A stretch of 64,000 bases of DNA from Pisaster brevispinus. Lineage: Eukaryota; Echinodermata; Asteroidea; Forcipulatida; Asteriidae. The DNA is taken from NCBI GenBank assembly GCA_023634235.1, contig JAMKCF010000018.1, positions 2,013,474-2,077,473 on the forward strand, read 5' to 3'. The position numbers and the translations under genes were made by a program. Under the pieces are notes generated by a model. It worked only from the letters and a program-made list of their open reading frames with translations, was not told the origin of the DNA and did no database searches. Shown piece by piece: positions 56,390-64,000 of this stretch; positions within the stretch are counted from its first letter, which is position 1; each line of letters begins with the position of its first letter.

Positions 56390-56600
56390 ACCATTTTGTT
56401 AAAAAAGGCGGCCATTTTGTTTTGCTTTCACGCACAATCCACGTGGTGAAACTGTCGGTTTGAAATGAGCGTGTTTAACCATTGGTGAGGTCCTAAAATG
56501 TTCCCCAGTTATTATATAGTGTAGCATGGTCCTAATTGGTTAATCAAACCAATTAAAAAAAAAACCGAGGCTCGCAGATAGTAGTCTGGCCCCTTTACGG
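56390..56600. mobile_element. AGCCTCGG-family element
   Basis: It begins CCATTTTGTTAAAAAAGGCGGCCATTTTG and ends AACCGAGGCTCGCAGATAGTAGTCTGGCCCCTTTA. The order of the GGCCATTTTG and ACCGAGGC phrases matches 22510-22615. Confidence 0.6.
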
Positions 56601-56899
56601 ACCCGATGAGAATCAGTGTTGATTGTTGCTATACCTTACACAGGGAGCAAGACAGAGATGGCAGGTCGTGCAGTGTAAATTGGTAGATGACAAATCATTG
56701 GTAGATTTTAGTTGAGACTTTAAGACTGAAAATGTAAATGTTCGCAGTTGTGCTCGTAGCTCACATGGTACAAAGATAGTCGTGGTAGAAAACGTCCCAT
56801 GAAATACTTTTGCTCGAAATGATTTAGTTTTTAAGAAATGGGCAAAACAATTAGCTTTGATCTCGCCAATCCAAAACCGGATGTTTGAAAATAGTGAAA
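56601..56899. other. Non-repetitive sequence, nothing recognised
   Basis: A 96-codon minus-strand frame overlaps here without family resemblance. Confidence 0.5.
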
Positions 56900-57052
56900 A
56901 CATTTATGGTTTTGTTCTTACTATTTTCTCATAACTCTGATGACCGATTGAGCTTAAACTTTCATTGGTTTGTTATTTCATATATATGTTGGGGGCACAC
57001 AAAGTGCATATTCTGGTCTTTGATAACTACCAAAAGGTTGTCCACGTGCTTT
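56900..57052 (+). mobile_element. 28540-type MITE, right half
   Basis: ATTTTCTCATAACTCTGATGACCGATTGAGCTTAAACTTTCA, TTGGTTTGTTATTTCATATATATGTTGGGG, AAAGTGCATATTCTGGTCTTTGATAACTACCAAAAG correspond in order to about 28790-28890. The left half and the right terminal sequence are lost. Confidence 0.75.
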
Positions 57053-57736
57053 GACTTGATGCCGGTCGACGTCGGGCCAGTTTCACCAACTCTCTGTGGG
57101 AATGTGATTAAAAATCAAACAATATCCTCGTACAATTTTGGCGCACTTGAAAATTCTTAATTTGTTATTGAAAAAAATGAAATACAAACTAGTTACCAAC
57201 TGTTTTTGTAAGGTATTATTGCCAAACCCATCAGAGACGAAAGCCGCATGTAGCTACAACAGAATCATTTCCGAGAAAACATGAAGTGTTTTTACAATTG
57301 TCAGCTGTTGAATAAATATTAGAACCGTTGTTGGGGGTATTTTTTTACCACTTCCGTGTTTAGGCAACAACGTGTATCAGCTAGCATTTCCCCTGTCTTG
57401 TTTTGTATGCATCGCGAAATATTTTTACCAATTATTGTATGTGGGTGAACAAAATAAACACAACTCTTGAAACGTAACAAACGTGGGAAATTTTAATCTG
57501 GAAAAAAGTACACTGAGTACACTGAGAAATGTTGAGGTAAAACAAAAATGCAAAGTGCACTACAACTGTCCATCAAAGCACGATTGCTTCGATTTAGATA
57601 ACTCGAAATAAATGCTGATTTTTTTTACCAAAACATGAGGAATAATTTGGTACTATGATTTATCCTTAACGCAACGCCATGGAATTAACTACATGGACAT
57701 TAGAAGAACATAGAATCCTCGATTATACAAACGGCT
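57053..57736. other. Non-repetitive sequence, nothing recognised
   Basis: AT-rich. No exon, repeat or motif cluster. Confidence 0.5.
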
Positions 57737-57816
<80 letters not shown>

Positions 57817-57817
57817 G
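57737..57817 (+). repeat. (GTT)n microsatellite, 27 perfect triplets
   Basis: An uninterrupted GTT run, hence recently expanded. The minus-strand frame through it gives a Gln run that is an artefact. Confidence 0.98.
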
Positions 57818-57937
57818 ACCAACTAGTTTTTTAATTGGTAAAATATAGACAGGTTGTTGCTTGATGTTCCTGTAGAACACCACATCCATTGAATATACCC
57901 CCCCCAACAAATAGCTTTAAATTTAACATTATCCTAA

Positions 57938-58047
57938 ATTGTCTGACGATCTTTTCCATCAATTTGACGGTCTTCTCCCGTCAGTTTGACGGTGTTCTCC
58001 CATCAGTTTGGCCGTCTTCTCGCACCAGCTTAACAGTCTTTTCATTT
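57938..58047. repeat. 22-bp minisatellite, five diverged copies
   Basis: CAGTTTGACGGTCTTCTCCCAT-type units start at 57938, 57960, 57982, 58004 and 58026. The middle three are clearest. Confidence 0.85.
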
Positions 58048-58757
58048 CATTTTACACCCATTGACGGCCCTTCCCTCCTCCATTCTCCAAACGGTGCGAA
58101 TCTTCTATACTCTCTCACGGTCTCGCGACAAACCAACTCCGTTTAGCTTTACCCCAAAGAAGAAGAATTAAAAAACCGCAATTTTAAACACCCCCACATC
58201 ATTTCGAAATTATAATTTTGATTTACCTCGCTCCAGGGTTGTCGGCTTATTAAGCGAAAATTAAACAGTCACTTTGGTTCGTGGCAGTTTGTGTGTGCGG
58301 ACCGGGGTGATGTGTGTGCGTTGTGGGTTGCGGAAATGGCTCAGGCCAAATTCAAAATGGAGGCGTTTTCTAATAACATTGCCTTAGGTGTCGTTTGACC
58401 CGTGGATGCATGTTGATCATATTTCCACCGTAGGAATGGATTAAGAATTATTAGTTAGATTTAGTTTAGGGATAACTATTAGGTAAGCTGCAAATATATC
58501 AATGATTAGTTTCATCGCAGAATTTTTAGAAATATTTCCATCTGAAATATTGTCAAAATATTTTCTAAAAAATAGAATTTGCAGACCACCAAAATTACCG
58601 TCACAAATATGGATTGTTATTATCATTATGAATTATATTATGGACGTCAAAAAAGGAAATAATTTGTTTATAAGCTGTTACACGTTGAATTTACTTGTGA
58701 CTACATAATGATGCATTTTTACAGGTTATTTCTATGTTGTGGTTCTTAGAAGCTAAA
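58048..58757. other. Non-repetitive sequence, nothing firm
   Basis: 58250-58395 is GC-richer with GCTTATTAAGC, a 10-base self-complementary phrase, at about 58245. AT-rich to the right. No exon. Confidence 0.4.
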
Positions 58758-59035
58758 AACTAGAGGATTGGAATGAATGAACTCTTCAAAATTCCAATTA
58801 TGTACCATCCCTTTATGATTTGTTTCTTGATTACTAGAGGATTGGAATGAACGTATTCTTCCAACAACAACAATGTACCATCCCTTTATGATATGTTTCT
58901 TGAAAACTAGAGGATTGGAATGAATGGACTCTTCCAAAAACCAATGATATAAAAAATACTCATCATCTTACGATTTGTTTCTTGAAAGCTAGAGGTTGCG
59001 AGCGAATTTATGTTTTCTAACAAAAACCAATGACG
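58758..59035 (-). repeat. 74-bp repeat array, copy H (most decayed)
   Basis: About four minus-strand units. The two left ones are good, the right ones diverged (GAAAGCTAGAGGTTGCGAGCGAATTT). It starts just before AACTAGAGGATTGG and ends at CCAATGACGTATTGCCCATT, both in the phase of the other arrays. Confidence 0.85.
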
Positions 59036-59398
59036 TATTGCCCATTCAACCGTTATACAAGTATGTTTTAAATTTAGTATACGTTGCTATATTTATAAAA
59101 ACCGGTAAGTAAATATTTGTTATAAAGAGTAGTCCCGTTATAACGCAAATAAAAACATAATTTTATGACTCGCTTTGTTTTTCGACAGAATAATGATAAC
59201 AAAGTATTTTTGATTGATACAAGCTATGCACATGCTCAGACAGTACACAGTCAACCCTCCTACTGTCTGACCATTCATTTACATCAACTGTGGTTTTGAA
59301 TGATAGTTTAACTTTGCCAGTCCTCAAGGTAACTGCATTTACAGTCACGTACACAGTTGTGCCACTATACACGGGCTATAAACGGAAAACACATCATA
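59036..59398. other. Non-repetitive sequence, nothing recognised
   Basis: AT-leaning. No exon. Confidence 0.5.
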
Positions 59399-59503
59399 AA
59401 CAAACAAACAAACAAACAAACCAACACCCCAACTAACAAACAAACAAACAAACAAACAAACAAACAAACAAACAAACAAACAAACAAACAAACAACCAAT
59501 CAA
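59399..59503 (+). repeat. (CAAA)n microsatellite, interrupted
   Basis: About 24 CAAA units interrupted at 59420-59435 by CCAACACCCCAACTAA, the inverse of the interruption in the GTTT array at 26268-26325. Confidence 0.95.
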
Positions 59504-60149
59504 ACAAACGGTTTTACTTCAAAACCCACTTAAACCTGGATTCAAAAACCTGCTCCCTTTCTCCGTCTAACATAAGAATCTTTCAAATTTCAGTTCAACA
59601 TTGACATTTATTGTATAATATACATCACTATTATCATGATCATTAATTTTCACCTATTGACAATAAACCAATGTGCCATCCCAGCTCAACATGCTTTACT
59701 CTGTATATTCGCAGTCACACCATACAAACTCGGCACGATGGGAGCTACATTCTATATTATTGTTGCACCCTATTGCTGCTTTTTTTTCTTCTACTCCTTC
59801 AACCCAAAAGAAAAACCCCAAGAACGATTGGACCTATTTTGTTCAGATCACCCTTAAGCCGGCTTCGTCTTCCAACCCCCGCTCCATTATGTCCCTAGAA
59901 GACAGGGCACTAGTCTCATGACTCGGGGAGGGGGGGGGGGGGGGGTTGAAGCTGAGATATAGGCTAGGTGTTTATAGACAACTATAGTGCTGTGGGGATA
60001 ATGCATGCGATTGGCTTGCGTGTGTGTGTGTGTGTGTGTGCCCGGACCGCGGGCTATACGGCACTCCGGTTCATGCGAACTGTGGATGTACTATTTATGC
60101 CGTGATGATGGCTGCTACAATCTTGCTGTCGACACAGCTACACACATTT
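59504..60149. other. Non-repetitive sequence with G and GT runs
   Basis: Sixteen G at 59930-59945 and a GT run at 60018-60040. Three overlapping frames at 59636-59921 mark low-information pyrimidine-rich DNA, not an exon. Confidence 0.5.
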
Positions 60150-60470
60150 TCAGCAGACATCTTGGTTTGTCCTCCATTCAAATCAATGTAGCCAAAGCGA
60201 GGTTTGGAGGAGGGAAGTATTTTTGTCCCTTAATGATATAACAGGAATCACAAGTCATTTTACAAAGGGGACACGACAGCGATGGTTCTCACTGTTTACA
60301 AGTTTTGGAGCAATAAACTAAGTATTTTCACAGTACTGAATATCTACATGGATATTAAATATATTGGTAAAGACTGTGGACAAGTTTCAGTCATCTTGTT
60401 CTCATTCCATGCCGTCTTGTTCCCATTACATGTGTCCAAATCGAGGCTGGGAGGGTAAATCGAGGTTTTT
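60150..60470. mobile_element. AGCCTCGG-family, two direct copies
   Basis: CATTCAAATCAATGTAGCCAAAGCGAGGTTTGGAGGAGG (about 60176) and CATTACATGTGTCCAAATCGAGGCTGGGAGGG (about 60424) lie in the same orientation, each preceded by a CATCTTG phrase. Two decayed copies rather than one foldback. Confidence 0.6.
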
Positions 60471-60869
60471 GAGAATAATATTATCGTATTTCTAGTTGTG
60501 CAATCATAACACTTTTTCTTATGTGGATCTGTATTTTTTTCTTTCGTAAAGTCTAATCGGCTTCGTATTTCGAAGACCTATTGATCAAAACGTCAATCTT
60601 GGTCTCACCTTTTCCATTTCTAGTCGTAGTAGCGAGTTCTATTATCAAATCCCGTGCTTTCTTCGCCATGCAAAGGCACAATAAACTACAGAGTCGAAAC
60701 CCTCAAACTATAAGCATCTACAGTACTTCTATTTTTTATACTCCCTTTTCCACCATGAAAAGCTTCAAAATATTAAATATATTTGTGTTTATGTGTGATT
60801 ATTTTGTGAATTGCATGTAAACAGGGAAACGTTCCTCCATGGTAGGGTCATTAAACCGATTTCAATTTA
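60471..60869. other. Non-repetitive sequence, nothing recognised
   Basis: It includes ATTGATCAAAACGTCAATCTTGG (about 60579), which only weakly resembles the GAAACGTC modules. Confidence 0.45.
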
Positions 60870-61085
60870 ATTGAATATTTTTTAATATTCTTACAGCGAT
60901 CATTGACATGTATATACAAATGTTTATATAAATAAATGTTTACATTTATAAATATTCGTATTATGAATATTTACATTTATAAATATTTATATAATGAGTA
61001 TTCATATTTATTTACTAAATATTCCTATTTGTAAAATTCATATAATAAATATTCGTTTTACAAATATGCATACATATTTATAAAC
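60870..61085. repeat. Very AT-rich palindromic ATTTATAAATATT tract
   Basis: ACATTTATAAATATT, ATTATGAATATTTACATT, ATAAATATTTATATAAT and TTACAAATATGCATACATATTTATAAA recur in both orientations. This is prone to melting or cruciform formation, and a nuclear-matrix or replication-associated role is conceivable but untested. Confidence 0.7.
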
Positions 61086-61850
61086 TTCAGATACTATCTG
61101 CTTTTTGTAGTTTAAGAGAAACGATCTGTTCTTTAATAAAATAGCAGCACTTGAGCCGGTGGTTTACGATACTAGGTGTCATGTCCCAACAGAGATAATG
61201 GAATTTCAAAATTAAACTAATCTCATTGTCTCTTCGAACACCCGGTTCACAATTGGAGTACCCCCCCTCCCCCTTTACATTTACAGTTAGGTTAATAGTC
61301 TAGAAAATGGATTTTAACGAAATAACTGGCATTGTGTGTCAAAGTTGACCAGAATTTAATACGAATTGAAAGCTGAAGTCTGGAACTGCCCTATTTTTAG
61401 CAGATTTATTAAACTAGAAATAACTGGGTCGTGTAAACGATTAAAATTATACACTGGACATTTGTCATGTCTCATAAAATGTAAGTGCATTCCGAACTGT
61501 TTTTGTCTCGCAGTATTTTAAATAAATTTACAAAAGTATGAGGCAAAAAAGGGGGTAAAAATCTACATGACAACACACTGTCAATCTCGCATGTGTGTAG
61601 GGATAAACATAGATTAAAAGCTGTATTTTCACCTTGCAAATATTCCGAACTGAGTGGCAATATAGAGGTGACAAACTGGGTGGTAAAAACCCACAAGTCA
61701 ATACACTTGTGAGTTTGCATGCGCCATTTTACACACACGCCATGCCTGTGTGTGTACGTCGTTCGCTTATAATATGCAGTTTGTATAAATTATACATGGC
61801 TATTCCTACATTCGGCCCGGTCATGTGGATGGAAGTGTAAAAACAAAACC
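61086..61850. other. Non-repetitive sequence, nothing recognised
   Basis: One C-rich patch at 61261-61275. No exon. Confidence 0.5.
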
Positions 61851-62010
61851 TCATTAATAACTAAAGAGAGAGCGGGAGCGAGCTCATTAGCATAATAATA
61901 TGGTGTTTTTTTCTTCCTAGCGCGGGGGATATCCAGGTCACACCGATAAACACACATCTTATGATAAATAAAAAACACCCCATCGAGATCAACAAAACAA
62001 ATAAATCGCT
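61851..62010. promoter_or_regulatory. Candidate enhancer with homeodomain/POU-like sites
   Basis: CTCATTAATAACTA at about 61851 and CTCATTAGCATAATAATATGG at 61883-61903 (POU/octamer-like TTAGCATAAT), then CCGATAAACACA (forkhead-like) and TTATGATAAATAAA. Non-repetitive. Motif evidence only. Confidence 0.3.
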
Positions 62011-63360
62011 TGGAAGTCACACCGCGACGTTTTTGGGCTCCTTTTATCGCAGTTTTTGATCTGTTCACACACACGGTAGTGCATTCGTCAGCTGAAACAG
62101 AAATTTGCATAAAAATAGCGCCAAAATTGGCTGTTTATTAAGGTTATTGCGTTTGTACAAGAACTCGTGTCACCCACAACAATGCAAAGCAATGACTGGC
62201 TGGGGAACAGGAAGTCTGCTTGGTTGCATTCACACATTGCGCGCGCTTTTCTTCCATCTTTTCTTTCGAAAAAGAAAAAAAACCATGGGTAATATGAATT
62301 CGTCATCGCTTCACTATGATTATAAAACTTTCTAATAATGCCATTTTTGTTGTACTGTTGACAAAATAAATAGACGTCTGAATATGACCAAAAATAGACT
62401 AATAATGTTGTTGTTTTTCCATTGACAAAAGGGTCAACGAAATTTTTTAAAACGCGTTGAGAATTGCTGGTTTTTGTACAGCTGGGAAAAAATTGATTGT
62501 TTTTTCCCCCTGTGCGTGGGAAATGTAGGGATAGACTATGTGCGAACAACACAGCACTTAGTAAAATGCATGTTGTTCGTACCTGGGTAGCTTTAGTTGA
62601 CTAGGTTTATCTGGTTTGGTTCACAAGGTGGACAAATTTAAGGGTATCTTTGAAATGTTTTTATTAAAATATCTCGTGGGAATGAGTTGGAAGTGAATCC
62701 TATCTGAAGAAAAATCCTGCGAGGAGAGAAACTCGTGCTGATGTTTTATTCAGAGAAGTTATCGAGTGTCTCGAGACATGAGTCATGAATTGAATGAGTG
62801 ACACATCATTAGATTAAGATGTCACATTAATGTTAACACTGTTTGACATTACGGCATCGAGAATTGCATAATGACAGAAACATCGTTATAAGCGAAAAAC
62901 ACACTCCATAAATCACCGCAAATCTGCACACTGTTGTAGTCACTCTCGTTGCTTTTCACCATGTATAACTTATAGTCTGACGTAGTCCGACAGTCTCGAA
63001 AGCATCGTTATAAACAATGTGGTGCTAGTTAGCCTCGTTGTATTAAATCTTTTCCTGTTGTTTCCTAATATCAGTATTTCCAGCTTTCGGTTCTGTGTAT
63101 TATTTTCAACTGTTTTAATTATAACCAACGATATATCCAGAAGATTTGGGAACAAAAATTGTAGCAACTCATCGCTGTATGTAGACTTTTAAAACGTATT
63201 CCTTGTAAATTTAGCTTTTATAAAGCGCGTAACAAAGAATGTGTATTGTTATTTCTATTATTTTTAGCATTATTAGCATAATCTATTTGTGTAGATAAGA
63301 GAAAACATAGCCAGACTCCATTTAATCTATCCGCCCTTGATACCAAAAACATATTTGAGA
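62011..63360. other. Long non-repetitive stretch, nothing recognised
   Basis: The minus strand is open for 154 codons at 62088-62552, but the product is unrecognised. AT-leaning, no exon signals. Confidence 0.45.
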
Positions 63361-63560
63361 TGAGGAATAAAAAGGTGGCCGGCAGCTTTTGCCTCTTCAC
63401 AAGGTTCCCAATCGGTTTCTTGCATCTTCATTTCGTGACAAGCATGGGCCCCAATTCCGTTCTCAGTCCCCACGACCCACACACCGGGTGCAGCGCTGGA
63501 ACTCACGCCGTGTCTAAAGCCCGCCAATCCGGGGCGGCGAGTGCCTGTAGCAGCCCGCTC
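63361..63560. promoter_or_regulatory. Candidate CpG-rich promoter-like block
   Basis: CCAAT at 63524-63528 and GGGGCGG at 63531-63537 (NF-Y and Sp1-like) stand six bases apart in a GC- and CpG-rich stretch. The minus strand is open across 63327-63689, so an exon on that strand cannot be excluded, but no domain was recognised. Confidence 0.3.
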
Positions 63561-63571
63561 ATCGGAAGGAC

Positions 63572-63636
63572 AAAAAAAAAAAAAAAAAAAAGAGAAAGAA
63601 AACAGCAGAAGAAGTAAAGAACGAAGGAAGAAGTAA
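63572..63636 (+). repeat. Poly-A run and purine tract
   Basis: Twenty A at 63572-63591, then GAGAAAGAAAACAGCAGAAGAAG and AACGAAGGAAGAAG. Confidence 0.9.
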
Positions 63637-64000
63637 GCACGGCCAATATGGGGGTAGTGATTATTGAATATGAGGTTAAGCCGCGTCATCCAACAACGGA
63701 GAAAACCCTGGCATGGGGGGAAAAGTACAGGCGAACTCGGTTAAAATAAATAAAAGACAGTGGTTTGATAGAGGAAGGGGGAAGCTTGGACCGGTACTCG
63801 CTGTGCGATAGAACCGGGCCGGCTGGAAGCTAGAAAGGTCTAATGTAAAAAGCCTGGGGGTCTCCAAGCCCGGTTGAAGACAAGAGCTTGAGTGAGAACG
63901 ATGGAAGGACCGAGAGAGTGAAATTGGGGATGGAGTCCAGCCACTATGTTGTGGGATGCCTCAGATGAAGGGGTGAATGGGTCGGCGCCGTGGTTTGCTG
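63637..64000. other. Non-repetitive sequence to the window end
   Basis: Moderately GC-rich and purine-leaning. No exon or repeat recognised; the window ends inside it. Confidence 0.45.

Noticed and set aside
57689..57910. Poly-Gln protein on the minus strand
   Set aside because: Produced by 27 perfect GTT triplets; flanking residues resemble nothing.
62088..62552. 154-codon minus-strand frame
   Set aside because: Aromatic- and serine-rich product without a recognisable domain and no splice or promoter context.
63327..63689. 120-codon minus-strand exon
   Set aside because: Half the frame is read from a poly-A/purine tract. The rest has no recognisable domain.

Overview
The window looks like non-coding nuclear DNA from an animal, most likely a marine invertebrate deuterostome and probably an echinoderm such as a sea star or sea cucumber. 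Three things point there: AT-leaning DNA rich in microsatellites, many short decayed tRNA-derived and hairpin-type elements, and several repeats that resemble echinoderm families from memory (GGGCCCAATTTCATAGAG-ended elements, the TAAAGG..AG..GT..AC..TTTGGTA-ended element at 28540-28909, and the retroelement tail with GCGCTATATAAGAAGCC at 29935-29950). No database search was possible, so the phylum is an inference.

I found no protein-coding gene I can defend. The longer open frames are unremarkable or lie inside simple repeats. No polymerase, transposase, homeobox or zinc-finger motif was seen in the translations. The best hint of a gene is at about 33.96-35.25 kb: a TATA-like box, then about 1.2 kb of relatively GC-rich sequence ending at a strong splice-donor match (ATCTCG|GTAAGT). 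This could be an untranslated first exon with its intron to the right. Several GC-rich, non-repetitive blocks with clustered transcription-factor-like motifs (6.2, 11.3, 13.8, 15.9, 18.9, 22.8, 30.1, 43.5, 52.9, 61.9 and 63.5 kb) look like candidate enhancers or promoters. They rest on motifs only.

Layout by region. 0-7 kb: a four-copy ~165-bp tandem repeat and several short dispersed elements. 7.0-8.7 kb: a 68-bp tandem repeat split by a 1.3-kb foldback transposon, next to a copy that seems to carry an excision scar. 9-20 kb: three tRNA-derived SINE-like elements, palindromic CRE sites and an AT-rich block. 20-27 kb: the first arrays of a 74-bp repeat and an AAC microsatellite. 27-33 kb: a full-length MITE, a retroelement tail, a 26-bp array and a 29-bp array. 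33-36 kb: the putative first exon. 37-45 kb: a hexanucleotide microsatellite, another 74-bp array, and a degenerate satellite with a nested hairpin element. 45-64 kb: unique sequence, two more 74-bp arrays, a SINE, a palindrome of two histone-type 3' stem-loops, and many simple repeats.

Three patterns deserve attention. (1) The 74-bp repeat forms eight arrays that differ in copy number but appear to start and stop at the same phase of the unit, as a mobile element with defined ends would. (2) A compact RNA-like module (TGATGA or TGAAGA, hairpin, GAAACGTCG, and in several copies a second hairpin resembling the histone mRNA 3' stem-loop) recurs at several sites. (3) The foldback element at 7273-8574 sits in one repeat unit, while the equivalent site of the preceding unit carries the extra bases expected after excision.
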